64,000 nt of DNA from JBDRLU01 sp043812795 (GTDB lineage Bacteria; Chloroflexota; Dehalococcoidia; Dehalococcoidales; UBA2162). Position numbers and translations under genes: made by a program. A model generated the notes under the pieces. It was given only the letters and a program-made list of their open reading frames with translations. It made no database searches and had not been told where the DNA came from. The first letter of the stretch is position 1. Every line of letters begins with the position of its first letter. Where the stretch lies: the NCBI GenBank assembly GCA_043812795.1, contig JBDRLU010000042.1, positions 1 to 64,000 of the forward strand, in the 5' to 3' direction. This document shows positions 42,510-50,975 of this stretch, one piece after another.

Positions 42510-44699
42510 CTATTTGTCCTTTTCCTTACTTACCTGCACCACCACGGTATTCAAGGTGCATGCCCCTCCCTCAGTGTAGCCATCATCAGTCAGGACATTT
42601 GCACAACCGCCACGGTCAATGCCTTCTTCATCAGGGTCATACCAGGCACCCTCGAAGATGCAGACCACTCCGGGCATGATGCGTTCCGTCACCCGGGCTG
42701 TGATAGATAGCTTGCCCCGGTCATTGAAAACATAGACCAGGTCGCCATCGGAGATGCGCCTCTCTTTAGCGTCCACCGGGTTAATCCACATCCGGTGCGG
42801 TTCTATTTCTCTGAGCCAGTCCACATTGTCTAAACTGGAATGGACTCTGTTCTTGGCGTGGGGTGATATGAACTGGAGGGGATATTTTTGCCTCAGTGGG
42901 TGATTCAGGTCCTCTCCAAGGCTAAAATACTTGGGTATAGGCGGACATAGAGGGTTATTTAGGTCGGCAACCCGTTGTGAATAGATTTCTATTTTGCCCG
43001 AAGGTGTGGGGAAGGGATTAACTTCTGGATTGTCGATCTGTTTCTTAAAGGCGACAAAGGGTTCAGCCAGCTTAATCCGAGCGACACCGTCGCGCTTGAA
43101 TCCAGCATAATCCTGAATCGGTTTGCCTTCCGGGTTAATGGCCGACTTCTTGAGCCAATCTTCCTCTGAAATTTTATCGAAGTCTTCGAAGCCCAGCTTC
43201 GCTGCCAGTTCCTTCGCAATTTCCCAGTCCGACTTGCATTCTCCTGGCGGCTCAATTGCCTTGGTACTAAAGGTGACGTAAGGTCCTGAAGTCCACGGCC
43301 CCGTCAGGTCGTTGTGCTCTGGAAACAGGGTTACTGGTAGGAGGATATCGGCGAATTTCGCAGTCGGGGTCATGAACAATTCCGAGACGACAAAGAAATC
43401 GAGGCTGGCTAATGCTCTCACTCCCTTGTTAGTATTGCCGAGTTGATTCAAGTAGTTGCCACCGGCGAACCAGGCCATCTTGATGTCTGCCGGATATCCT
43501 CCGGCTTTGCCCTTCAGAAAGGCATCGAATATCTTGTTAGAGTGAATGCTATAGGCAAGCCGCGCTTTGAGGTCAACCACATTTCCTGCCGCGGCGCTGG
43601 CCTCAATGGGGTTCTTCACTCCTGGCGTTCCAGCAGCACGGACATTTCCCATTGGTATGCGCATCAGTCCCCCGGCAGCGCTGCCGCCATGCCGGCCGAT
43701 GTTCCCGGTCATCGCGGTCAATGTGATAGCACAGCGGTTGAACTGTTCGCCCATGGCGCTTCGCGCCGGTCCATAACAGTCCATAAGTGCCGCCGGCTTG
43801 GTAGTCGCATATTCTCTGGACAGATATACTATCGTTTCTGCCGGGACTCCCGTAATTTTTTCTGCCCAGGCCGGGGTCTTCTTGATGCCATCCTCCTTAC
43901 CCATGACATAATCACTGAATCTATCAAATCCGACCGTGTATCGGTCAAGAAACTCTTTGTCGTAGAGGCCCTCCTGAATCATCGTGTAGGCCATGCTCAC
44001 CATCATGGCGGTGTCTGTACCGGGGCGAATAGGTATCCATTGGTCTGCCAGCAAAGCTGCAGTGTCATGGTAGCGCGGGTCAATGCAAATGATTCGTATG
44101 CCTGCCTCTTTGGCCTTGATGAGATTACCGATGGTGTCGGTACCATGAATTATTCTTACCGGGTCCCAACCCCACAGGATAATCAACCGTGAATTCAATA
44201 AATCTTCACGGCTGTTGCCGACTAGAGTAGTTCCATAGCTGACCTGTGATGCCCATAAGCAACCTTCTGTGGATATATTCCCGTAGCGGGTTGTGTACCC
44301 GCCGAACATGGCGAGCAATCTACCCACGGCCTCCCGGCCGCTATGCAGCACGCCGTTATACCCGCCGCCAGTAAAGAAAATACTTGCATTGCCGTACGTC
44401 TGCTTAACGTGCTTCAATTGCCGGGCTACCGTTTCGAGAGCTTCATCCCATGTTATGCGCTCGAATTCACTTTTTCCTTTGGCGCCGGCGCGCTTCATCG
44501 GGTACTTCAGTCGGTCAGGGTGGTATACCAGGTGCCGCAATGCCCGGCATCTCAAGCAGGACCTGAGCTGTTCAGGTTCTTGGGCATCGTCTCCCTCGAC
44601 TTTGATAATTTTCCCAGCTTTAATATGAAGCCTGAGAGGGCAGCGTCCGCCGCAATTAAACGTGGACGCTGTTCGGACAATTTCCTTCGTGTCGCTCAT
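42510..44699 (-). CDS. DmsA-like molybdopterin oxidoreductase A
   Basis: 729 residues, aligned by eye with DmsA over the full length (HPDRLKYPMKR, DPRYHDTAALLADQWIPIRPGTD, TPSGKIEIYSQ, GGCANVLT). A Ser at the Mo site (YGNIST) fits the DMSO reductase subfamily. The N-terminal cluster motif reads S12-x3-C16-x3-C20 ... C48, so the first Cys of the usual set is Ser. No twin-arginine signal, no NrfD/DmsC-type membrane anchor nearby; cytoplasmic with the 41936 subunit. Substrate unknown. A paralog at 50976 is about the same length. Confidence 0.88.
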   Translation of the reverse strand: MSDTKEIVRTASTFNCGGRCPLRLHIKAGKIIKVEGDDAQEPEQLRSCLRCRALRHLVYHPDRLKYPMKRAGAKGKSEFERITWDEALETVARQLKHVKQTYGNASIFFTGGGYNGVLHSGREAVGRLLAMFGGYTTRYGNISTEGCLWASQVSYGTTLVGNSREDLLNSRLIILWGWDPVRIIHGTDTIGNLIKAKEAGIRIICIDPRYHDTAALLADQWIPIRPGTDTAMMVSMAYTMIQEGLYDKEFLDRYTVGFDRFSDYVMGKEDGIKKTPAWAEKITGVPAETIVYLSREYATTKPAALMDCYGPARSAMGEQFNRCAITLTAMTGNIGRHGGSAAGGLMRIPMGNVRAAGTPGVKNPIEASAAAGNVVDLKARLAYSIHSNKIFDAFLKGKAGGYPADIKMAWFAGGNYLNQLGNTNKGVRALASLDFFVVSELFMTPTAKFADILLPVTLFPEHNDLTGPWTSGPYVTFSTKAIEPPGECKSDWEIAKELAAKLGFEDFDKISEEDWLKKSAINPEGKPIQDYAGFKRDGVARIKLAEPFVAFKKQIDNPEVNPFPTPSGKIEIYSQRVADLNNPLCPPIPKYFSLGEDLNHPLRQKYPLQFISPHAKNRVHSSLDNVDWLREIEPHRMWINPVDAKERRISDGDLVYVFNDRGKLSITARVTERIMPGVVCIFEGAWYDPDEEGIDRGGCANVLTDDGYTEGGACTLNTVVVQVSKEKDK

Positions 44700-44898
44700 C
44701 CAATGTCTCCATAAGACTCACCCTGACTCATCACTATACTACCTCCTTCAGCCGCTGTCTTTTCGTGAGTTATAGAATTATAGAATAGTAATCGAGAATA
44801 TTCCATCCCAAGAGATGATGAGATGGTTCCACTTAGACTGGCCTGTTTTAGAATACCTTGTATGTAGCAGGTACCACCTTAATTCCTAGTAGTCCGCT

Positions 44899-47016
44899 TT
44901 ACGCCTTATACACCTTGCACAGGAAAGAGCGCCAGGACTCGGAGCCGGTGTGCGGGTCGTAGGGCATGCCGCCGGTCAGGAAGTTGATATTGGACTCTTT
45001 GTAGCCATACTCCGGCGGGTCTTTCTCCGGGAACCACCAGCTATGCTGCGCGTTGACCACGCCCGGCAGGATATTGGTCGTCACCTTTGCCTTCTGCTGG
45101 ACTTTACCGCGGTCATTTTCAATCCAGACCCAGTCGCCATTCTTTATCCCCAGTGGCTTGGCGGTATCGGGGTGAATTTCAACCAGCGGGTCGGGGCAAC
45201 GCTTGCGCAGGGAAGGTATTTGCCGGTCCTCGGAGTGGAAAAAGTGCTGAATCCGCGCCCCGCTGGTGATAATCAGCGGATATTTCTTGAATAGCTCCGG
45301 CGTCGAATAAGGACTTTCCGGCGGCTCGACGTAATACGGTAGCGGGTCGTAGCCCATCTTTTCCAGGGTGGTGAAGTAAAACTCGAATTTCCCGGAGGGC
45401 GTCTCGAAACCCTTCTCCTCGTACTTCCGGTAACGCATCTCACCCGGAAGGATGCCTATCTTCTTAAACTCCTCGAAGGTAATACCGCTATCCTTCAGCA
45501 TCCAGTCGCAATACTCTCTCACCGTTTTCCAGGGGAAATATTTATTTAGTCCCAGCCGGTGCGCCAGGTCGATTAGAATTTGTTTGTCATCACGGCACTC
45601 GCCGATGGTGGCCAGCTTCTGCCGCGCCATGACGCACCAGACCATTTTCAGCCCGGCGACGTCATCGATTTCGAGCCAGCTGGCTGCCGGTAAGACGATA
45701 TCGGCCATCTGCACGGTCGGGTTCATAAACATATCGGAGGCGAAGATAAAGTCAATCTTCTTCAAGGCACGGAGCATCTTTTCCGGTTCGCTGCGGGCGA
45801 CCAGCGAGTTATTCCCCATAATCATGAGTGCCTTTACCGGATAGGGCTTTTCGGTCAAGGCGGCTTCCCAGAACTCGGCGGGATGCACCTGGTCGAGCAC
45901 GCGGTATTTTTCAGCGCCGATTTTCTTCGCCCACGTTTCGGGAGAAAGGGTGGGGTAGGGCACGGTGGGGTTAATCTGGTCGTTCAGGTTGCCGACTTTC
46001 GCCGGGCGTACCCAGAAGGCATCGCCGCCGGGAACGTCGATATTGCCGGTAATACCGGAGAGAATATGTACCGCCCGGATGGTCTGGAAGCTATTGATGT
46101 TCTGGTCGATGGCCACGCCCCATTGCATGCAGGCCGGTTTAGTCGTCGCATAAACACGGGCGACTTCACGGATGGTATCGGCCGGAATCCCGGTAATATC
46201 GGCCATCTTTTCCGGCGGGTAGTCGGCGACTCTTGCCGCCAGCTTGTCGAAGCCCAGGCACCACTTCTCGACGAAGTCCTTATCGTAGAGCTTCTCTTTG
46301 ATGATGGTGTGCAGCATGCCCAGGGCGAGAGCGCCGTCGGTACCCGGACGGATTTGCAGGTGGTAGTCGGCTTCGGCCGCAATGGGTATCTTTCTCGGGT
46401 CGATAACGATTAAGGTAGCCCCCCGCTTTATCGTCTGGGTAAGCTGGTAGCCACACATCTCGTCGGCGGCACCCGATTCGGCGATATTACAGCCCCAGAC
46501 CACCACGCATTTGGGATAAACACCGCCGAAACCGTAGTAGTCGCAGACCGGAAGAGTGCCGCCGGTCATCTTGCAGGCGGCAATTCTCGGCGAGTAACAG
46601 ATGTGTCCGCCGCCGGGCCGGTTCGGCGTGCCCAGAGCCAGCAAGAAACGACGGAGGAAGGTGGTGTAAGGCCGGGCCGTCCCGTACATACCGGCAATCG
46701 ATTCCGGGCCGAACTCACGCTTGAAGGAGCTGAGTTTACCGGCGATGGTATCCAGGGCTTCATCCCAGCTTATTCTTTCCCATTTGTTCTCTCCTCGCTC
46801 CCCCATTCTCTTCATGGGATACTTCAAGCGGTCGGGATGGTAGAGGAGCTCCACGGAGGCCCGACCTTTGGTGCAGATGTACCCTCGTGAACTGGGACAG
46901 TCCGGGTCACCGGTGGCCTTGACCACCCGGTCGTTTTTCAGATGTACCAGGAGACCGCAAATACCGTGACACATCCGGCACGCCGACTTAACTACCGCTT
47001 CGCCATCCTTCTCCAT
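44899..47016 (-). CDS. Molybdopterin enzyme, acetylene-hydratase-like
   Basis: 705 residues. N-terminal [4Fe-4S] Cys set is complete (CRMCHGIC and YICTKG). The Mo/W ligand region GHICYSPRIAA aligns with the Cys ligand of Pelobacter acetylene hydratase, and further parts match that enzyme (RPGTDGALALGMLHTIIKEKLYD, ATEKPYP-type TEKPYPVKALMIMGNNS, GYDPLPYYVEPPES). No export signal or partner subunit. It may be a non-redox hydratase or a W/Mo oxidoreductase; the substrate cannot be told. Located alone between the DmsAB-like module and efp. Confidence 0.8.
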   Translation of the reverse strand: MEKDGEAVVKSACRMCHGICGLLVHLKNDRVVKATGDPDCPSSRGYICTKGRASVELLYHPDRLKYPMKRMGERGENKWERISWDEALDTIAGKLSSFKREFGPESIAGMYGTARPYTTFLRRFLLALGTPNRPGGGHICYSPRIAACKMTGGTLPVCDYYGFGGVYPKCVVVWGCNIAESGAADEMCGYQLTQTIKRGATLIVIDPRKIPIAAEADYHLQIRPGTDGALALGMLHTIIKEKLYDKDFVEKWCLGFDKLAARVADYPPEKMADITGIPADTIREVARVYATTKPACMQWGVAIDQNINSFQTIRAVHILSGITGNIDVPGGDAFWVRPAKVGNLNDQINPTVPYPTLSPETWAKKIGAEKYRVLDQVHPAEFWEAALTEKPYPVKALMIMGNNSLVARSEPEKMLRALKKIDFIFASDMFMNPTVQMADIVLPAASWLEIDDVAGLKMVWCVMARQKLATIGECRDDKQILIDLAHRLGLNKYFPWKTVREYCDWMLKDSGITFEEFKKIGILPGEMRYRKYEEKGFETPSGKFEFYFTTLEKMGYDPLPYYVEPPESPYSTPELFKKYPLIITSGARIQHFFHSEDRQIPSLRKRCPDPLVEIHPDTAKPLGIKNGDWVWIENDRGKVQQKAKVTTNILPGVVNAQHSWWFPEKDPPEYGYKESNINFLTGGMPYDPHTGSESWRSFLCKVYKA

Positions 47017-47110
47017 AATATGGAATCCTCCTCGGTCTCAGTAATGCTATTCTATGCAGCGGGGAAAAAGAAGTCAACGTTGAACAAGGACTAAACCTCT
47101 TGCGGACATA

Positions 47111-47140
47111 TTGACAAATAGCTGGCGCTGCGTTCATAAT
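47111..47140 (+). promoter_or_regulatory. Sigma70-type promoter of efp-epmA
   Basis: TTGACA at 47111-47116, 18-base spacer and CATAAT at 47135-47140 (five of six). It is 46 bases ahead of the efp start codon at 47186. Confidence 0.65.
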
Positions 47141-47185
47141 TTCCACTCAGAACAATAAAAATAAGCCTTATTGGAAGCAGGTGAT

Positions 47186-47752
47186 ATGGATATTGCCGGT
47201 GTACACAAAAATAGTAAACTCCTCATCGATGGTGTCCCGTATGATGTCGTGGACGTCGATTTCGTCAAGCCGGGTAAAGGCCGGGCGATTTACCGTCTCC
47301 GGCTGAAGAACCTTGTCGATGGCAATACCCTCGACCGCACCTATCATTCCAGTGAAAGCGTCGAAGAAGCCCGCATTTCAACGGAGGAAATGCAATATCT
47401 ATACCGGGATGGCGACCATTATGTCTTTATGAACACGGAAACTTTCGAGCAATTACCTTTGTCCGCCGAACGATTGGGCGACAAAAGCCACTTCCTGAAG
47501 GAAGGCACTACGGTTACGGTCATGATGCTGGATGATAAACCGCTCGATGTTATCATACCGGTCTTCGTCGAACTGGCCGTAGTCGAGACCGCCGCCACCA
47601 CCCGCAAAGAGACTATTACTGCCCAGAACAAATCAGCCGTTCTCGAAACAGGCTACGCTATCGATGTGCCCACCTTTATTAAAGAAGGTGACATCCTCAA
47701 GATAGATACCCGCACTGGAAACTACGTGGAGCGAGCCGGTCCCAAGAAATAA
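47186..47752 (+). CDS. efp: Elongation factor P
   Basis: 188 residues, three beta-barrel domains. The loop that reaches the ribosomal peptidyl-transferase centre reads VKPGKGRAIYR, with K31 as the likely modified Lys. Domain 3 ends in the family's GDILKIDTRTGNYVERA. Relieves stalls at polyproline. I use ATG 47186 (GCAGGTG upstream); the earlier TTG at 47171 overlaps the ribosome site. The modification enzyme gene epmA follows after four bases. Confidence 0.95.
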   Translation: MDIAGVHKNSKLLIDGVPYDVVDVDFVKPGKGRAIYRLRLKNLVDGNTLDRTYHSSESVEEARISTEEMQYLYRDGDHYVFMNTETFEQLPLSAERLGDKSHFLKEGTTVTVMMLDDKPLDVIIPVFVELAVVETAATTRKETITAQNKSAVLETGYAIDVPTFIKEGDILKIDTRTGNYVERAGPKK

Positions 47753-47756
47753 GGCG

Positions 47757-48683
47757 ATGGCAGACGAGCAAGAGCGTCTCGCCCGTATCAAGCCCAATCT
47801 GGAACGGCGAGCGCTGATTTACCAATCGACCCGGGCTTTCTTTCGGCGATGTCGCTTCCTTGAAGTCGAAACACCCGTCCGCATGTCCGCGGTCGCCCCC
47901 GAGTCCTACATTGTGCCCTTCGACAGCGAAGGCTGGTTTCTCTCCACCTCTCCCGAACTTTACATGAAGCGGCTCCTTGCTGCCGGCTACGAGCGGCTCT
48001 TTCAGATTAGCCATTGTTTCCGCAAGGGAGAATGCGGACGGCAGCATAATTCTGAGTTCGCCATGCTGGAATGGTACCGTTCTGGCGCCGGCTACCGGCA
48101 GGTGGTGCAAGACGCAGAGCAACTGGTCGCTATGCTGGCCGATAAACTTTTAGGTGGCTATTCATTAAAATATCGAGGGCAGATTATTGACCTTTCTCTA
48201 CCCTGGCCGGAGATTACGGTACGTGACGCCTTTCTCCAGGCGGCTGGCTGGGACCCGGTGACCGAGCTTGACCCCGTACGGTTCGATACCGACCTCGTGG
48301 CCAAGGTGGTTCCCGGCTTCAGTCCCCACCGTCCCACGGTGTTACTCGACTACCCGGCAGCGATGGCCTCGCTGGCCCGTCTCAAGCCGCATGAACCGGC
48401 GGTAGCGGAACGGGCCGAAATTTTCATCGGCGGGCTGGAACTGGCCAACGCCTTCAGCGAGCTGACCGATGCCGCCGAGCAGAAAAAACGGTTTCAAGCT
48501 GAAATAAAGCAAATCCAGCAGGAAGAGAAACGGGAAGTTACTATGCCGTGGCCGTTCCTTGAAGCGATAGCCCATTTACCCGAGTGTGGCGGCATTGCCC
48601 TCGGCATGGACCGGCTGGTAATGCTTCTCTGCAATGCCACCTCCATCGATGAGGTGGTAGCTTTTACCGAAGATACGGCTTGA
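47757..48683 (+). CDS. epmA: EF-P lysyltransferase (GenX/PoxA type)
   Basis: 308 residues, lysyl-tRNA synthetase catalytic core without the anticodon-binding domain. Class II motifs: FRRCRFLEVETPV, ISHCFRKGECGRQHNSEFAMLEWYR and GGIALGMDRLVMLL. It transfers lysine to EF-P, whose gene is directly upstream. The lysine 2,3-aminomutase (EpmB) that would usually make beta-lysine is not in the window. Confidence 0.93.
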   Translation: MADEQERLARIKPNLERRALIYQSTRAFFRRCRFLEVETPVRMSAVAPESYIVPFDSEGWFLSTSPELYMKRLLAAGYERLFQISHCFRKGECGRQHNSEFAMLEWYRSGAGYRQVVQDAEQLVAMLADKLLGGYSLKYRGQIIDLSLPWPEITVRDAFLQAAGWDPVTELDPVRFDTDLVAKVVPGFSPHRPTVLLDYPAAMASLARLKPHEPAVAERAEIFIGGLELANAFSELTDAAEQKKRFQAEIKQIQQEEKREVTMPWPFLEAIAHLPECGGIALGMDRLVMLLCNATSIDEVVAFTEDTA

Positions 48684-48736
48684 TTTTGATGGACCTTCCC
48701 TGACCTCTTCTCCTGAAGGAGGGAGGGAATGAAACA

Positions 48737-48765
48737 AAAGAAGGGGGCAGTTTGCCCCCTTCTTT
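48737..48765 (+). terminator. Perfect 13-bp terminator hairpin
   Basis: AAAGAAGGGGGCA (48737-48749) pairs with TGCCCCCTTCTTT (48753-48765) around GTT. It lies 54 bases after epmA. A second palindrome, TTCCCCTTCCCC with GGGGAAGGGGA, follows at about 48772-48803. Confidence 0.75.
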
Positions 48766-48892
48766 AAAATCTTCCCCTTCCCCTGGACTTAGGGGAAGGG
48801 GACAAAGGGGTTAGGGTAAGTAGTTGAAAACTGCCGACTTAATGAAGTAAATACGACTCAAACATACACAATGATTATCAGGTGAACTAACT

Positions 48893-49468
48893 ATGGTTAG
48901 CTTGTTCGAAGCCAAATTCAAAGAGTGGACGGAAGGAAAGGACCCGTTACAAGCCCGGATATCTATTTACGAGCATGTCAGAGATATTCCTTATGCCCTT
49001 GTTCCCGAGCTAAACGACCCGGAAAAATATGTCGATATCCTCAGGGTAGAGCGCGGCTCATGTACTCCCAAGCATTTTCTTCTCGGCAATATGTACCTGC
49101 GGTTGGGTCTGCTGGTACTGTATGTTGTTTATCCCTTCCGATGGAGTGAATTCGCTGATAATTATCCGTCCCGGCTTCGCCGGCTGGCGGAGGAGGCACC
49201 ACCAGGCCACCATCTGGCCTGTAAAGTAGAGATTGAGGGGAGACTGGTGCTGGTGGACGCTACGCTAGACCCGGTCTGGGCGCGTTACGGTTTTCTGGTC
49301 AACCTGGAATGGGATGGCTACAGTAATACCGTGCTGCCGATGGAGCTTAGTGGTGACGAAGAGCTTTATCATCCCGGTGAAGCGCGTCTGATGAAAGCCA
49401 GTTACAGTGAAAAAACGCTTGCTTTCTATCGGGAACTTAACGCCTGGCTGGATGCGAGACGGGTCTGA
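48893..49468 (+). CDS. Transglutaminase-like domain protein
   Basis: 191 residues. ERGSCTPKHFLLGNMY has the GxCxxK/xxF nucleophile region, HHLACKVEIEGRLVLVDATLDP has the His and Asp of a Cys-His-Asp triad. This resembles short transglutaminase-like cysteine proteases seen in anaerobic bacteria and archaea. Cytoplasmic, no signal. Function unknown. Only a modest ribosome site is present. Confidence 0.65.
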   Translation: MVSLFEAKFKEWTEGKDPLQARISIYEHVRDIPYALVPELNDPEKYVDILRVERGSCTPKHFLLGNMYLRLGLLVLYVVYPFRWSEFADNYPSRLRRLAEEAPPGHHLACKVEIEGRLVLVDATLDPVWARYGFLVNLEWDGYSNTVLPMELSGDEELYHPGEARLMKASYSEKTLAFYRELNAWLDARRV

Positions 49469-49489
49469 AGAGTATCATTCTCTTGACAC

Positions 49490-50806
49490 TCACAGGAATT
49501 TTTCGACGTCGGTGACCTGGGCCGGGGGCTTGGGGGGCGGAATCAGCATCATACTTATCGCGGAAAAACTGAGCATCGCCACAAACGCCGTGAAAGCATT
49601 AAGGTAGCTACCCGTGGTATCATACACCCAGCCGGTATAAATTGGCGCCACCACGATGAAGGGTGTGACCATCATGCGGGCAAAACCATAAATGGAACCG
49701 AATGCCTTCCGCCCGAAATAGCGGGCCCTGATGACCGTATTCACCGGCGCGGCGATACCGTGAGCAAAGTAATAGAGAAAAAAGAAGAGGTAGGCCATGA
49801 AGATGGACTGGTGGAGCAGGAAGACGGCAATGCCCGCAGCCTGCATTACGTACGCTCCCCCGATTAGAAAGCGTAGTTGGCCTTTTCTCAAATGGTCGGA
49901 GGCAAAACCGCCGATAAATCTCGCTGGCGTGCAGAGCAATCTGATGAGGGCCAGCGCGGCTGCAGCCTGCAGCAGGTCGATGCCCATATCGGTCAGGAAG
50001 GGCATGGCATGTAGAATCATCGTCGGTACCACCATGTCATGGCCAACGCTGGCGCCTATCAGTAACCAGTAGTTGGGTGTTCTCATTGCCTGGCGAAGGC
50101 TGAACTCGACTTCTTCGGCCTCGGCAGCGTATGCCACGCCTCGTTCGACCATCCGGTCTTTTTCAGCAGCCGCTTCGGCGGCGGTGGCGCCGTCAGGGAG
50201 TAATCCGTAATACTCCGGTCGGTACCGCTTGAAACTAAGCAAGGCGAGTGGTATGCCGGTGACGGCCAGGGTTATTCCGCCGATGACGCAGGCTATCCGC
50301 CAGCCCTGCGTTACCGCCAGCCAGGCGACTAACGGCAGCATCACCACGCCGGAGAGTCCGGAAAATATCCATTTTAAACCAAGGGCGGAGCCTCTTTTCT
50401 TGACGAACCAGTTGGTAATGGCCTTGTCGACAGGGATACCTGAGGAAATATTGATACCGGTAGCGGTTATTCCGCCCCAGACAATATAAAAAGCCCAGAG
50501 CGAATGAATGAAATTCATCAGGATAAGTCCGGTGACGACGAGGATAACGCCGGAGGTGACAATCCACTTCGGCCCGAACTTATCGGTAAGCCAGCCGGCA
50601 ATGGGTGCCTCGAAGCCTCCCTCGAAATTTCCAATACTCGAGGCAACTGACGTCACTGCCCGGCTCAGACCCAGGTCGGCGGCAATCATCTTGAAAAAAA
50701 CGGACATGCCGGTGTAGTAGTAGCCGAACCCCCAGAGGATGATAAAGCCGCCGGCGAGAACCGTCCACCACCCGAAAAAGACCTTGGATAATTTTATTTT
50801 TGCCAA
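49490..50806 (-). CDS. MFS carrier of the oxalate/formate or monocarboxylate type
   Basis: About 438 residues, 12 membrane helices with a cytoplasmic loop near the middle (RMVERGVAYAAEAEEVEFSL). The N-terminal GWWTVLAGGFIILWGFGYYYTGMS and the GGFEAPIAGWLTDKFGPK segment are typical of the OFA/monocarboxylate group. I use TTG 50806, with AGGAG 5 bases before it, rather than the GTG at 50821 which includes that site. Divergent from the operon that starts at 50976 and could bring in an acid used by that operon. Confidence 0.85.
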   Translation of the reverse strand: MAKIKLSKVFFGWWTVLAGGFIILWGFGYYYTGMSVFFKMIAADLGLSRAVTSVASSIGNFEGGFEAPIAGWLTDKFGPKWIVTSGVILVVTGLILMNFIHSLWAFYIVWGGITATGINISSGIPVDKAITNWFVKKRGSALGLKWIFSGLSGVVMLPLVAWLAVTQGWRIACVIGGITLAVTGIPLALLSFKRYRPEYYGLLPDGATAAEAAAEKDRMVERGVAYAAEAEEVEFSLRQAMRTPNYWLLIGASVGHDMVVPTMILHAMPFLTDMGIDLLQAAAALALIRLLCTPARFIGGFASDHLRKGQLRFLIGGAYVMQAAGIAVFLLHQSIFMAYLFFFLYYFAHGIAAPVNTVIRARYFGRKAFGSIYGFARMMVTPFIVVAPIYTGWVYDTTGSYLNAFTAFVAMLSFSAISMMLIPPPKPPAQVTDVEKFL

Positions 50807-50905
50807 GGCTGCTCCTAACACGTTGTCAGGAATAACGCCTATAATACATGAGTCGGCCTGTTAAAGCAATATGGTGATCGCTTATCTCAGCCATAATCGG
50901 CGTGT

Positions 50906-50934
50906 TTGACAATGTTTCGGTTTTTCTTTAGCAT
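50906..50934 (+). promoter_or_regulatory. Promoter of second DmsAB-like operon
   Basis: TTGACA at 50906-50911, 17-base spacer and TAGCAT at 50929-50934. About 40 bases before the ATG at 50976. Confidence 0.55.
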
Positions 50935-50975
50935 AAGGGCATCTATTAGCGATTGTGAGAGTGAGGGGGTCAGTG

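Noticed and set aside
43443..44192. 249-codon plus-strand frame inside the DmsA-like gene
   Set aside because: Antisense to a family-matching gene. The translation is low-complexity and without motifs.
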